DNA of 64,000 bases from assembly GCA_016715115.1 (NCBI GenBank), contig JADKBM010000004.1, forward strand, positions 806,001 to 870,000, in the 5' to 3' direction. Origin of the DNA: Acidobacteriota bacterium. GTDB lineage: Bacteria > Acidobacteriota > Blastocatellia > Pyrinomonadales > Pyrinomonadaceae. Below the pieces are notes generated by a model. It ran no database searches and was not told the DNA's origin. It saw nothing but the letters and a program-made list of their open reading frames with translations. This document shows, piece by piece, positions 14,518-24,930 of this stretch; the stretch's first letter is position 1, and each line of letters begins with the position of its first letter. The position numbers and the translations under genes were made by a program.

Positions 14518-16914
14518 CTATTGTGACGCCGACAGGCCGACGTCGGCGCCGAGGGTTTCTTCGAGCGCCAGCGAGCGGAAGACGAGCCGGTCGTCTTCGC
14601 GGAGAACCTCAACGATACTTCCATCGGCAAGGTCGCCCTGGATCAGAGCTTCCGACAATTCATCCTCGACATATTTCTGAAGCGCACGCTTCAGCGGACG
14701 GGCTCCGTAACTGCGGTCAGCGCAGGTCTTATCGATAAGCCATTGCTTCGCCTCCGAACTCAACCTGATCCGTAGCGCGCGGTTTTCCAGCATTTGATTG
14801 AGTTTCTCGAGCTGCAGTTCGACGATCTCAAACAGATTCTCGTCGCTCAGTTCATCAAAGGTGATGATCTCGTCGAGCCGATTGATGAATTCCGGCGCAA
14901 ACGTCCGCTTGACCTCGCTCATCACCTGCTCTTCCATTTTCTCGCGCGACGATTCGCCGCCGGTCTGGAATCCGAGGGTCGTACGCTTCTGGATGAAACG
15001 CGCGCCGATGTTCGACGTCATTATGAAGATCGCATTCTTGCAGTCGACCGTCTGCCCGAGCGCGTCGGTCAAAACGCCGTCCTCGAATACCTGCAGCAGC
15101 AGATTGAAAAGGTCGGGGTGCGCCTTTTCGATCTCGTCGAACAGAACGACCGAATACGGCGCGCGCCGGAGTTTTTCGGTCAGTTGTCCGCCTTCCTCGT
15201 GGCCGACGTATCCCGGAGGCGAACCGATGAATTTCGCAACCGCGTGCTTCTCCATAAATTCGCTCATATCGAAACGGACAAGAGCGCGTTCGGATCCGAA
15301 AAGAAATTCCGCGAGCGACCGCGCGACTTCGGTTTTGCCGACGCCGGTCGGACCGAGAAAAAGGAACGAACCGACAGGTTTGTTCGGATTCTTGAGTCCG
15401 GCGCGCGAACGCCTGATCGCCCGTGCCAAAGCTGTTATCGCCGGGCGCTGCGAAACGATGCGTTTGTGGAGTTCACTTTCGATCGCCAGCAACTTTTTCG
15501 CCTCTTCCTGTTTGATCGACGTCAGCGGGATTCCGGTCCATCGCGCGATGACTGCTTCAACGTCGTCTTTCGTTACCTCTACCGCGAAGAACGAATCCTC
15601 GAGATTCTTGAGTTCGTAAGAGATCAGCTGTTCCTCGTTCGCCGTTACGCGTTTCCAATTTTCGACAGCTTCCTTCCAGGACGGCTCGCCTTCCTGCTCA
15701 TAACGCAACTTCGCCCGCGCGCCGGCCTCGTCAAGGACGTCGATCGCCTTGTCCGGCAGGAAACGGTCGGGAATGTAACGGTTCGATTGATAGACCGCCG
15801 CCGACAGCGCATCTTTTGAATAGCGGATCTGATGGAAGCTCTCGTAGCGTTCGACGATTCCCTCGATGATCCTGAGCGCGTCTTCCTCGTTCGGCGGCAG
15901 AACCTTGACCGCTTGAAAACGACGCTCCAGCGCCTTGTCCTTTTCAATCGATTTGCGGTACTCGGACGGCGTCGTTGCGCCGATGCACTGGACTTCCCCG
16001 CGCGAGAGCGAGGGCTTCAAAATATTCGCCGCGTCGAGCGTGCCTTCGGCCGAACCGGCGCCGACGAGCGTGTGGAGTTCGTCGATGAAAACGATGTACT
16101 GCCGGTTGTCGCGCAGTTCGCCCATGATCTTCTTGAGCCGTTCTTCAAACTGGCCGCGGTATTTCGTGCCGGCGACGATCAGCGACAGATCGAGCGAGAG
16201 GATGCGTTTGTCTTCGAGGAACGTCGGGACGCGGCGTTCGACGATGCGTTGCGCGAGTCCTTCGATGATCGCCGTTTTGCCGACTCCGGCTTCGCCGATC
16301 AAAACCGGATTGTTCTTTGTACGTCGGCAGAGAATCTCGATCAGGCGTTCGATCTCGGATTCACGCCCGATCAGCGGATCGAGCTTGCCCTGCGCCGCAT
16401 CGTCCGTCAGATCGCGTGTAAATTCCTGCAAATGAGGCGTTTCCGATTTCTCTTTCGGGGTCGCGCCGAACGTGGAGACACCGCTTTGCCGTCCCACCTC
16501 GTCGCGCGCGTCCTGCAGCCGCAGACCGTTTTCGTAAAGGATCTCGGCCGCGATCGAACGCTCTTCGCGAAGAATACCGAGCAGAAGGTGTTCGGGGCCG
16601 ATGTGCCGGTTCTGCAGCCGGCGGCTCTCTTCTGAAGCGAAGGCAAGGATCTTTTTCGTTTCGCCCGCGAGGTGCAGTTCCGCGGATTGCGGGATCCGTT
16701 CGCGCAACACGATCCGTTCCTCGACCTCGCGGCGGACCGCTTCGACCGTCAGATTGTTCCGAAACGGAAAAAATCTGGCGCTCAAGGTCTTATCCTCGCG
16801 CATCAGTCCGAGCAGAATATGCTCGGGCGAAATGACCTGCGAGCCGTATTGCAATGCCTCATAGCGGGCAAAAAAGATGACCCGACGGGCTTTCTCCGTG
16901 TAGCGTTCAAACAT
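14518..16914 (-). CDS. clpC: ATP-dependent Clp protease ATP-binding subunit ClpC
   Basis: ClpC unfolds protein substrates and feeds them to ClpP. The 798-residue protein has two N-terminal Clp repeats (residues 1-145). AAA1 carries Walker A GEAGVGKT near 208 and Walker B FIDELH. A middle region follows, then AAA2 with Walker A GPTGVGKTE near 523 and FDEIEKAH. The ClpP-docking tripeptide LGF lies in RTTLGFQTG. A final small domain ends at GADVGLSASQ. I see no CtsR/McsB-type regulators next to it. The gene is monocistronic on the minus strand, with RHS debris downstream and a 135-bp gap upstream. Confidence 0.92.
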   Translation of the reverse strand: MFERYTEKARRVIFFARYEALQYGSQVISPEHILLGLMREDKTLSARFFPFRNNLTVEAVRREVEERIVLRERIPQSAELHLAGETKKILAFASEESRRLQNRHIGPEHLLLGILREERSIAAEILYENGLRLQDARDEVGRQSGVSTFGATPKEKSETPHLQEFTRDLTDDAAQGKLDPLIGRESEIERLIEILCRRTKNNPVLIGEAGVGKTAIIEGLAQRIVERRVPTFLEDKRILSLDLSLIVAGTKYRGQFEERLKKIMGELRDNRQYIVFIDELHTLVGAGSAEGTLDAANILKPSLSRGEVQCIGATTPSEYRKSIEKDKALERRFQAVKVLPPNEEDALRIIEGIVERYESFHQIRYSKDALSAAVYQSNRYIPDRFLPDKAIDVLDEAGARAKLRYEQEGEPSWKEAVENWKRVTANEEQLISYELKNLEDSFFAVEVTKDDVEAVIARWTGIPLTSIKQEEAKKLLAIESELHKRIVSQRPAITALARAIRRSRAGLKNPNKPVGSFLFLGPTGVGKTEVARSLAEFLFGSERALVRFDMSEFMEKHAVAKFIGSPPGYVGHEEGGQLTEKLRRAPYSVVLFDEIEKAHPDLFNLLLQVFEDGVLTDALGQTVDCKNAIFIMTSNIGARFIQKRTTLGFQTGGESSREKMEEQVMSEVKRTFAPEFINRLDEIITFDELSDENLFEIVELQLEKLNQMLENRALRIRLSSEAKQWLIDKTCADRSYGARPLKRALQKYVEDELSEALIQGDLADGSIVEVLREDDRLVFRSLALEETLGADVGLSASQ

Positions 16915-17049
16915 ATAAAGATGGCCGTAACTTTAGCGTGCCTAAAGTCTGGACCTTTGGTCTGAATATTTCAAGTATTTAATTTTCCGAGACTTGCCTA
17001 AATATAGTTTGAAAGGGAAAGAAAATCCACAATAAATTTCCGGAAAACC

Positions 17050-18171
17050 TCAGTGAGCGCGGAGATTGTCGGCCGGCGTGACCCGACCGGCGCGCATGGC
17101 CGGAAAAAGACTCGCGACGAGAACGGCGAGGAACGCGCAAACGATTATAAACACTATACTTATCGCGTTCGGATGAAACGGGACGTAGTTCAGCGAATAG
17201 ACTTCGGCGGAGATACTGACAAGCCGAAAATAGTTGCCCAAGGCGCATGCCGCGAGTCCGAGAAGCGTTCCGGCGACGATTCCGACGACGCCGAGCAACG
17301 CTCCTTCGATAAGGAAAACGGCGATCAGACTTCGCGAACTCGCGCCGCACGCTCGCAAGACGCCGATGTCGAAGCGCCGCTCGTTGACAAGCAGCGCGAG
17401 GGTCGTCGTCACATTCAGCGCCGCGATCAGGAAGATCAATGCGATGATCGCCGCGATGACTCGTCGCTCAAGACTCAGCGCCGCAAAAAGCGGCCGATTC
17501 GATTCCTGCCAATCGCTGACCCTGAAACCGCTTCCGAGCGCGGCCCGCACGGTCGCCGACGTTTCCGGGGACTTGTAAATGTCGTTAAGTTTCAGATTCA
17601 GGGTCCGCGGAGTGAAGTACATTTCCCGATTGAGCGCCGCGAATTTTTCCCGCGGAACGTCGATCCGGGTCGCGTCGAAATCCTGCAGGCCAGTCTCGAG
17701 AATTCCGTCGACGGTGATTCGAACCGGCGATTGATTGCCGAGCGTCACGACCTCTATCTTTTCGCCGGGGACCACGCCGAGACGTTCCGCAAGCTGCTTT
17801 CCGACCAGAACCCGGTCGCCGCCGACAGCGCTGAGGAGCGCATAACTCGTTGCAGATTCGAAGCTTACAACTGAGTGTTCAAGCGCTGCGGTTTCCACTT
17901 CGGCGACATTTTCGAGATTCTTCAGGCGCTTCGAAAGCAGTGCCGAATCCGTGATCGGTCCGGCGTTTGCGGCCGTCACCGAAATATGCGCCGAGTTGGC
18001 GAGGATCTTGTCGCGCATTTCATCCGCAAAGCCGCGCGAGAGCGCATCGGCCGCGACCAGGCTCGCGACGCCGGCTGCGATCCCGGCGACCGCCGCCGCG
18101 GCGGTGAACCGGGCCAGAGTTTTTTTTCTCGCCAGCAGATAACGCAGCGCGAGTTTGAGCTCAAACCGCAT
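17050..18171 (-). CDS. LolC/LolE- or FtsX-type ABC transporter permease
   Basis: The protein has an N-terminal transmembrane helix (about residues 24-45), a large periplasmic MacB-core-like domain (about 46-245), three C-terminal transmembrane helices and a short basic end (AMRAGRVTPADNL). This is the layout of lipoprotein-releasing LolCE and MacB-type permeases. I chose the ATG at 18171 because MRFELKLALRYLLARKK is the usual start of the family. No ATPase gene lies beside it, so its LolD-like partner must be elsewhere. Substrate assignment to lipoproteins is by family only. Confidence 0.8.
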   Translation of the reverse strand: MRFELKLALRYLLARKKTLARFTAAAAVAGIAAGVASLVAADALSRGFADEMRDKILANSAHISVTAANAGPITDSALLSKRLKNLENVAEVETAALEHSVVSFESATSYALLSAVGGDRVLVGKQLAERLGVVPGEKIEVVTLGNQSPVRITVDGILETGLQDFDATRIDVPREKFAALNREMYFTPRTLNLKLNDIYKSPETSATVRAALGSGFRVSDWQESNRPLFAALSLERRVIAAIIALIFLIAALNVTTTLALLVNERRFDIGVLRACGASSRSLIAVFLIEGALLGVVGIVAGTLLGLAACALGNYFRLVSISAEVYSLNYVPFHPNAISIVFIIVCAFLAVLVASLFPAMRAGRVTPADNLRAH

Positions 18172-18406
18172 CACGCAATTGTAAATGCTATCCGGCGAAT
18201 CAACCACTCAAGATCAAAAATCCTGTATCATTCGCGGCAATGTGCCGAGTTCGCGAGGACTGCCGGCTCCCGCACTTCGATTTCGGGCAACGGATGTTCA
18301 TCCGTTCCGACCGCCGATCTGCCGCAATGTCCTGTTCGCCAAACACTCGCGATTTCGCTAAAATCGAGTCTATTCAGCGATTCGCACCTTGCGAAGTTTT
18401 TCAATT

Positions 18407-19537
18407 ATGCCGTTTGCAAAAATAGACGACGCCGTCGCCGACATCCGGGCGGGCAAGATGATCATCATCGTCGATGACGAAGATCGCGAAAACGAGGGCG
18501 ATCTCGTCTGCGCGGCCGAACTCGTGACCCCGGAGATCATCAACTTTATGGCGGTTCACGGCCGCGGGTTGATCTGTCTTCCTTTGACCGAAGAACGCTG
18601 CGACTTTCTCCAGCTCGCGCCCCAGACCGCTGAGAACACTTCAGGGTTCGGAACCGCGTTTACGGTTTCGATCGAAGCGAAGGAAGGAGTGACGACGGGG
18701 ATTTCCGCAGCCGACCGCGCGCGGACGATCCTGACCGCGGTCGATCCGACGTCAACCGCCGCTGATCTTGCGCGGCCGGGACACGTCTTTCCGCTTCGCG
18801 CGCGCCGCGGCGGAGTTCTCGTGCGTGTCGGCCAAACCGAAGCGAGCGTCGATGTCGCGCGCATCGCCGGGCTCAACCCGTCGGCCGTGATCTGCGAGAT
18901 AATGAATGACGACGGTACAATGGCGCGCCTCCCCGAACTCGAACGGTTTGCCGCCAAATTCGACCTGAAAGTAATCTCGGTCGCCGATCTCGTCCGTTAT
19001 CGAATTCAGAAAGAGACGCTTGTCCGAAAGGTGATCGAAAGTGACCTGCCGACAAGTTACGGACTCTTTCGCGCGTCGATCTACGAAAACGTCGTCAACG
19101 GCGAAACACACCTCGCGCTCGCAATGGGCGACATTTCGAAGACAACCGATCCGGTTTTAGTTCGCGTCCAAACCGAGAACATTACTTTTGCAATGTTCGG
19201 ATCGCGCCTCGGCGAAGCGGCCGAAGCGATCAACGCTGCACTCAAAAACATCGCCGCCGCCGGCACCGGCGTGATATTGTATCTCCGCCAGAACGAACAC
19301 AACCTCGACCTGATCCATCAGCTTAAGACGTATGCGCTGATGCAGGAACGGGCGATCGATCTTCAGACGGCACGGCGCGAATCCGGTTACGGAAACGTTC
19401 GGGATTACGGCATCGGCGCACAGATCTTGAAGGATCTGGGCCTGAGCCGCATTCGGCTTCTAACGAATCACCCCCCGCGGATCAACGCCATCGAAGGTTT
19501 CGACCTTGAGATCGTCGAAACGGTTTCTTTTGGATAG
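18407..19537 (+). CDS. ribB: DHBP synthase with degenerate GTP cyclohydrolase II-like domain (RibBX-like)
   Basis: The N-terminal half (about residues 1-200) is a complete 3,4-dihydroxy-2-butanone 4-phosphate synthase, with DDEDRENEGDL at residues 23-33 and the DRARTI and RPGHVFPL motifs. It makes the four-carbon precursor of riboflavin from ribulose 5-phosphate. The C-terminal half follows the GTP cyclohydrolase II fold (RDYGIGAQILKDLGLSRIRL, LLTNHPPR). However, the zinc-binding segment, normally with three Cys, reads TENITFAMFGSRLGEAAEA and has none. Cyclohydrolase activity is therefore unlikely. The ATG at 18407 fits the family start. tamB follows after 9 bp. Confidence 0.88.
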   Translation: MPFAKIDDAVADIRAGKMIIIVDDEDRENEGDLVCAAELVTPEIINFMAVHGRGLICLPLTEERCDFLQLAPQTAENTSGFGTAFTVSIEAKEGVTTGISAADRARTILTAVDPTSTAADLARPGHVFPLRARRGGVLVRVGQTEASVDVARIAGLNPSAVICEIMNDDGTMARLPELERFAAKFDLKVISVADLVRYRIQKETLVRKVIESDLPTSYGLFRASIYENVVNGETHLALAMGDISKTTDPVLVRVQTENITFAMFGSRLGEAAEAINAALKNIAAAGTGVILYLRQNEHNLDLIHQLKTYALMQERAIDLQTARRESGYGNVRDYGIGAQILKDLGLSRIRLLTNHPPRINAIEGFDLEIVETVSFG

Positions 19538-19546
19538 GCATTTCAG

Positions 19547-22500
19547 ATGTCCGAGGACGAACAGGTAAAAAAAGAACTGACCAAGCGCCGCAGATTTTTC
19601 TCGCGCCGGTCACTTTTGCGCCTTCTCGCCGTCGTCGTCGTCTCGCTCGCCGTGTTCTTCATCGTTCTCGCGATCCTTTATAAGACCGGAGCGACCGACG
19701 GGTATATCCGAGGTGAATTCGCCGCAAAAATGGATCGAATGGGAATCGGCTTCGACGCCGGCTCGTTTCACGTTTCGGCATCGCCGCTCGAACTCGAACT
19801 TAAAGACGCGGTCTTCACGAACAAATCGACCGGCGAAAAACTCTTCGCCATCCGCGACGGACGCATTGCCCTGACGGTCAAGAACCTCTACGACATCAGT
19901 CTCAACCGCGACATCAACGTCGATTCGACCGACCTCAAAGGCGCCGAGATCTGGATCGATTTCGACGAGAACGGACGTTCGAACTTCTCCGGTGTTCGGG
20001 TCGTCGAAGAACAGAACCGGCTTAATTTCATTTACACTTCGACAAGGCTTTCGCTCAAGGATTCAGTCGCGCATTTCGGCGATAAATCGCGCACGATCAG
20101 CGGCGACGCGAAGAATCTGTCAATCTCGCTCGAACCCGAAAATGCGGTTGCGAGCGATGTCGAAATGCGCTACAAATTTGACGTTTCGTCGTCCGAATCG
20201 AACTTCACCTACGATTCGCACAAACTCGAACCGGTCGATATTCGCGCTCAGGGAATCGTTTCGGCAAAGGGCGCGGACATCACCGGATTAAGGATAAAGA
20301 CGCCGGTCGGCGAGTCGGTATTGAAAGGTCAAGTCACCGACTGGGCCACGCTGAAGTATGATCTCGAAATCGAATCGACCGTCGATCTGACCCAAACCTC
20401 GGCGACGTTCGAATTTCCGACTCCGGTCAAGGGAATCGGCAATTTCAAGGGAAGGGTCACGGGCGAAGGCGAGAACTACAAGGTTGAAGGCGAGGTTTTC
20501 AGCGAATCGCTCGCCGCGTCCAACATTTACTTGAAGGGGCTGAGCGTCAACGCGATCGTCAGCGGCAAGGACTCGGTTTACGAGGCGAACGGCAAAGCGA
20601 TCGCACAGATGTTGACATTTGAGGATTTCAAGATCGACGCGCCGATGCTTTCGGGAATGATCCGCGGAACCGGAACGGACTTTCGGTGGCTCGGCGAACT
20701 GAACGCCGCCGCCGCCAAAACTCCGATCGGCACGCTCGGCGCGCTGTTCATTTCCGACGCGGTCGCCGAATACAAAGAAGAACAACTTAAAGCGAATCTC
20801 GGCAAGATCCGCTTCGACAGTTTCAAATTTGAGGATGTCGATATCCGCGACGTTCGATCCGGAAATGTCACGGTCGTTTCAAAGAACGGCGTCACCGACG
20901 TCAGTGTCCCGCAGGCGACAGCCGCTCGGGTCAAGACCAATGACATCGATCTCGACCGCGTGACGGCAAAGAACGTTCGCGTCAAGGATCGTCCGCAGGA
21001 CGTTGTGATCGACGCCGAGAACGCGCGCGCCGAATCAGGCGCGACCAAAGACTCGAAGCTCAAGAACATCACCGCGGGTTCGATCAAGGTCAAACACCGC
21101 AACGGCGTGACCGACGTCATCGCCAAAAACGCGTCGGCCGAAAGGGTCGAGGCGAACGGCGCCCGCATTTCGGATGTTGTCGCCGGCGATCTCACCGTCC
21201 GCGAAACGCGCGATCTGATGACGGTCTATTCCGACAAGCTTCGCGTCGCGAAGATCGAGACCGACGCGGCCGTTCTCGGCAGCTTGAACATCGCGGGCGT
21301 CCGTCTGTCGATCCGCGAAGGCGTCATCGAGGGAACTACGGGCGACATCGACGCCGGCGACGTCAAACTCGCTAAATCGAAAGAACTTCCGGACGGCGGG
21401 ACACTTCAGAATGTGAAGATCGTCAAACCGGTCTTCGTTCTCGAACCGTCGGGCCGCTATCGCGCGACGGCCGATATGAGTCTCGGCGGCGGCGTTGTCG
21501 GAAGCGTCAATCTCGGCGCCGCGCGCGCGTCGGTCAACGCCTCGAGCGACCAGTTTGAGCTGACGAATCTGAAGGCGGATGTGATGAACGGTAGACTCGA
21601 TGGCAGCGCGATCATCGCTTACGACTCGCGCCGCCGTTCGAGCGTTCGCGGAAACTTCACCGAACTTGACCTGTCAAAACTTCTGGCGCTTCAAGGCGGA
21701 CGCATCGTTCCGCTCGAAGGGAGCACGACCGGCGCGGTCGATCTCAGCTTCGACGGCACGGATTTCAAAACCGCCGACGGCAGGATCAACGCCGACATCA
21801 CCGCCAACGCTGGAACCTCGAACGAAGGATTCGTTCCGGTCAGCGGACGGGTTGAGACGACGGCGACCCGCGGCGTTTTCCGTCTCGACGTGGCGCGCCT
21901 GCAAACGGAAAAAACCGAGTTCAGCGCAAACGGCGACCTCGACATCAACGGCAGTTCTTCGAATCTGCATCTGGCGCTCGCCTCGACCGACGCGAAGGAG
22001 ATCGAGAGGATCTTTCGCGTCCTCGATCTGGCGCCCGATTTTGAAAAGACGATCGATGAATATAAGGCCGAAGCCGCCGGAAATCTGACGTTTGACGGAA
22101 CACTCACCGGCAGCATTTCCGAACCAAACATCAACGGCCGCGCGATGCTTGACTCGATCTCGCTTCGCGGACGCGTCCTCGGCTCTCTCTCAACAACGCT
22201 CGCAGTCAATGCCGTCGAAACCCGTTTGACGGACGGTCTGCTCCGCGAGTCCGACGGCGGAAAGCTCGAATTTTCGGCTGAGATACCAACTGCCGGCAAG
22301 AACAACATCGCGGTCCGCGCAAAACTTGACAAGGTCGATACGGGGAATATCCTCGCGGCCTTTCCGATCGATCTGCCGGAGACTTTCCGGGGCTTGCAGG
22401 CGGATACCTCAGGCGATCTGGATCTGCGCGGACTGCCCGACGAAATGCTCGGCGAGGCGAATCTTTCGGCCGAAGGCGGTTCCCTCGGCGGCCAGACGTT

Positions 22501-24631
22501 CGACAAGTTGAACACGCGGCTGACGTTTGCGGGAACGCTCGTCAAGCTCGAACGGTTCAACGCCGCATTCGGTGACGGAAGTTTGAACGCCGCCGGAACC
22601 TACCGCACGGACTCGACGGCGTTTGACTTCACGGTTGACGGCAAAAGCATCGAATTCGCGCGGGTCAGCCCGTTCATTCCGGGAAACAAGAGTCTTCCGG
22701 AAATTGTCGGGATAGTCTCACTGAATGGCCGCACGACCGGCAACGCGAATGACTCGACGACGTACGACGTCAACTTCAACGGTTCCGGCACGAATGTCGC
22801 GATCAACGGCAACGCGCTCGGCGAGGTCGCGTTCAGCGGAAGAACCGAAAACCGGGTTCTGAACGCGAATCTGACCGCGAAATTTGAGGGACAGGAACAG
22901 GTGATCGCCGCGGTCCTAAACTTCGCCGATCCGAATCTTCCGCTTCGCGCCGAAACTAATTTCAACAATTCCGAACTCGCGCCGTTCATCTCACTCGTGC
23001 GTCAGCCTTCCCCGAATCTTACCTTGACGGGCCGGGCGACGGGAACGGTCGTGGTCGAGGGCAACGTCTCGAAGGTTTTGAACGGTGAAAGAACGTTTAC
23101 GGCCGACGATCTGAAGGGGGTCGCGAACTTCAGCCAGTTCGATCTGCAGATCAATCAAACACCTCTTAATTCGATCGAGCCGATCGCCATCCGGTTCAAT
23201 TCGCGCGAAGTGGTGGTCAACAACGCGAAATTCGCGGGCGGCGGTTCGAACGTCGTGGTCAGCGGCACGAAAGCGCTCCGCGATGACGGCATCAACAACT
23301 TTTCGGTCGACGGGCGGGTCAACCTGAGCATCTTGAACATCGCTTCGAAGAACGCTTTCTTCGCCGGTCTCTCGGACGTCAGCATTCGGCTCACCGGCCC
23401 GAATCTGACGGCGCGTCTGAACGGCACCGCCGACCTCCAAAGCGCTTCGGCGGCGGTGTTTGTCGGATCGGAGCGAATCACTTTCGAGCGCATCAAAGGG
23501 CGTGCGATTTTTACCTCGAATCAGGTGCAGGTCAACGAACTCAACGGATTCCTGGGCGGCGGAAAGTTTACCGCGTCGGGCGGCGCGTTTCTCGGCGACA
23601 AACTCAACCTCGAAGCGTTTCGGCTTGCGCTCCGCGGCTTTGACGTGACATTGCCGCTGCCGAAGAATTTCTCGACGACCGGCGATGCCGAGATCGAGGT
23701 CAACGGCCGGCGGATCGGCGATCAGCTTTCAAGCATCATTTCGGGACGCATCAATGCGAAACGCAGTTTGTATTCCCGCGACATCGACCTCGCGGATGTC
23801 ATCGGCGGCCGCCGCGAAGGCTCGATCTCGCAGACTGACGGAAGTTCAAGCCTTGGAGATGTTCGACTCGATCTGATCATCGAAGGGCGCGATGCGCTTG
23901 TCGTCCGCAACAACCTTGCCGATCTGACGGCTTCGCTGGCGCTGCGCGTAACGGGCGATCTGGATTATCCGCAGGTCGCCGGCCGGATCACCGCGGGAGC
24001 CGGAATGCTGTTCTATCGCAACGACCGTTACGAGATCCGCCGCAGCGAACTTGTCTTTCCGCCGAACACGGACGGTATCGACCCGATCATCAACCTGCAG
24101 GCGGAAACCGAGATCAACGGGTATCAGATCTTTTTGAATCTGGACGGCAAGTTGACGGACGCCGAGAACCTGACGGCAACGGTGCGTTCGAATCCGGCGT
24201 TGCCACAGCCGGACGTGATCTCGCTGATCACGACCGGCAGTCTTTCGAACACGGAGACCGGAATTCCGACGCTCGCGCAGACCGGGATCAAGACGGCGGC
24301 CGAGATTTTGACCGATGAGATCATCAACAAGCCGGTCACGCGCGCGACCGACAAACTGTTCGGACTAAACAAGTTTCAGCTCGACCCGATCCTCTCGGGA
24401 CAGCGCCTCAACCCGACCGCGCGACTCACGGTCGGCCGCCAGATCAACCGCAATCTGCTCGTAACTTACTCGACGAACCTGTCGGAGGATCAGAATCAGG
24501 TCCTCGCGCTTGAATATCGTGTCTCGAACCGACTCTCGTTCGTCGCCCAATATGAGCAACGCTCGCTGAGCAACGTCACGCGCAACAAGGACAGCTTCAG
24601 TTTTGAGATCAGATTTAGAAAGAGATTCTAA
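19547..24631 (+). CDS. tamB: TamB-like translocation/assembly module protein
   Basis: This giant protein (1,694 residues) has a single N-terminal membrane helix (about residues 20-46, LLRLLAVVVVSLAVFFIVLA) after a basic stretch. A very long periplasmic beta-rich region of AsmA/DUF490 type follows, and the chain ends with the conserved TamB domain (IISGRINA..., RITAGAGMLFYRN..., final FEIRFRKRF). TamB-like proteins span the periplasm and act in outer-membrane protein assembly or lipid transport with a BamA/TamA partner. No tamA is adjacent. bamA is 10 kb away. It follows the ribBX-like gene by 9 bp, so the two probably share a transcript. Confidence 0.88.
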   Translation: MSEDEQVKKELTKRRRFFSRRSLLRLLAVVVVSLAVFFIVLAILYKTGATDGYIRGEFAAKMDRMGIGFDAGSFHVSASPLELELKDAVFTNKSTGEKLFAIRDGRIALTVKNLYDISLNRDINVDSTDLKGAEIWIDFDENGRSNFSGVRVVEEQNRLNFIYTSTRLSLKDSVAHFGDKSRTISGDAKNLSISLEPENAVASDVEMRYKFDVSSSESNFTYDSHKLEPVDIRAQGIVSAKGADITGLRIKTPVGESVLKGQVTDWATLKYDLEIESTVDLTQTSATFEFPTPVKGIGNFKGRVTGEGENYKVEGEVFSESLAASNIYLKGLSVNAIVSGKDSVYEANGKAIAQMLTFEDFKIDAPMLSGMIRGTGTDFRWLGELNAAAAKTPIGTLGALFISDAVAEYKEEQLKANLGKIRFDSFKFEDVDIRDVRSGNVTVVSKNGVTDVSVPQATAARVKTNDIDLDRVTAKNVRVKDRPQDVVIDAENARAESGATKDSKLKNITAGSIKVKHRNGVTDVIAKNASAERVEANGARISDVVAGDLTVRETRDLMTVYSDKLRVAKIETDAAVLGSLNIAGVRLSIREGVIEGTTGDIDAGDVKLAKSKELPDGGTLQNVKIVKPVFVLEPSGRYRATADMSLGGGVVGSVNLGAARASVNASSDQFELTNLKADVMNGRLDGSAIIAYDSRRRSSVRGNFTELDLSKLLALQGGRIVPLEGSTTGAVDLSFDGTDFKTADGRINADITANAGTSNEGFVPVSGRVETTATRGVFRLDVARLQTEKTEFSANGDLDINGSSSNLHLALASTDAKEIERIFRVLDLAPDFEKTIDEYKAEAAGNLTFDGTLTGSISEPNINGRAMLDSISLRGRVLGSLSTTLAVNAVETRLTDGLLRESDGGKLEFSAEIPTAGKNNIAVRAKLDKVDTGNILAAFPIDLPETFRGLQADTSGDLDLRGLPDEMLGEANLSAEGGSLGGQTFDKLNTRLTFAGTLVKLERFNAAFGDGSLNAAGTYRTDSTAFDFTVDGKSIEFARVSPFIPGNKSLPEIVGIVSLNGRTTGNANDSTTYDVNFNGSGTNVAINGNALGEVAFSGRTENRVLNANLTAKFEGQEQVIAAVLNFADPNLPLRAETNFNNSELAPFISLVRQPSPNLTLTGRATGTVVVEGNVSKVLNGERTFTADDLKGVANFSQFDLQINQTPLNSIEPIAIRFNSREVVVNNAKFAGGGSNVVVSGTKALRDDGINNFSVDGRVNLSILNIASKNAFFAGLSDVSIRLTGPNLTARLNGTADLQSASAAVFVGSERITFERIKGRAIFTSNQVQVNELNGFLGGGKFTASGGAFLGDKLNLEAFRLALRGFDVTLPLPKNFSTTGDAEIEVNGRRIGDQLSSIISGRINAKRSLYSRDIDLADVIGGRREGSISQTDGSSSLGDVRLDLIIEGRDALVVRNNLADLTASLALRVTGDLDYPQVAGRITAGAGMLFYRNDRYEIRRSELVFPPNTDGIDPIINLQAETEINGYQIFLNLDGKLTDAENLTATVRSNPALPQPDVISLITTGSLSNTETGIPTLAQTGIKTAAEILTDEIINKPVTRATDKLFGLNKFQLDPILSGQRLNPTARLTVGRQINRNLLVTYSTNLSEDQNQVLALEYRVSNRLSFVAQYEQRSLSNVTRNKDSFSFEIRFRKRF

Positions 24632-24930
24632 GGATTTGGGAATTGCGATTTGCGATTTGCGATTTGCGATTTGCGATTTGCGATTTGGGAAGAAGTCCGC
24701 GGATCACTGAAACCGCAAACCGGTCAAATTCGCAAATCCCACATCCCAAATCCCACATCCCAAATCCCAAATCCCAAATCCCAAATCCCACATCCCACAT
24801 CCCACATCCCACATAAATCCCAAATCCCACATCCCACATCCCACATCCCACATCCCAAATCCCACATCCCACATCCCACATCCCAAATCCCACATCCCAC
24901 ATCCCACATCCCAAATCCCAAATCCGCGCC
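24632..24930 (+). repeat. Heptamer tandem repeat block after tamB
   Basis: Starting next to the tamB stop, GCGATTT heptads repeat about six times (24645-24688). After a 35-bp spacer, ATCCCAA and ATCCCAC heptads repeat for about 190 bp (24736-24925). The first arm (GATTTGCG/GATTTGGG) is roughly complementary to the second (CCCAAATC), so the block can fold as an imperfect hairpin. All frames stay open through it, giving spurious Trp/Gly/Cys-rich or Pro/His-rich ORFs. No gene is present in 24,632-25,050. Confidence 0.9.

Noticed and set aside
14794..15819. 341-codon plus-strand ORF opposite clpC
   Set aside because: Antisense shadow. The minus strand has all Walker motifs of ClpC in frame.
18208..18406. 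FMN riboswitch upstream of the ribBX-like gene
   Set aside because: The conserved RFN core motifs (such as AGGGATGA or ACGGCAG elements) are not present in the 200-bp leader.
24632..24930. Possible CRISPR array
   Set aside because: Units are 7 bp without unique spacers, and no cas genes are in the window. The same reasoning excludes the GGAATC array at 29,230-29,870.
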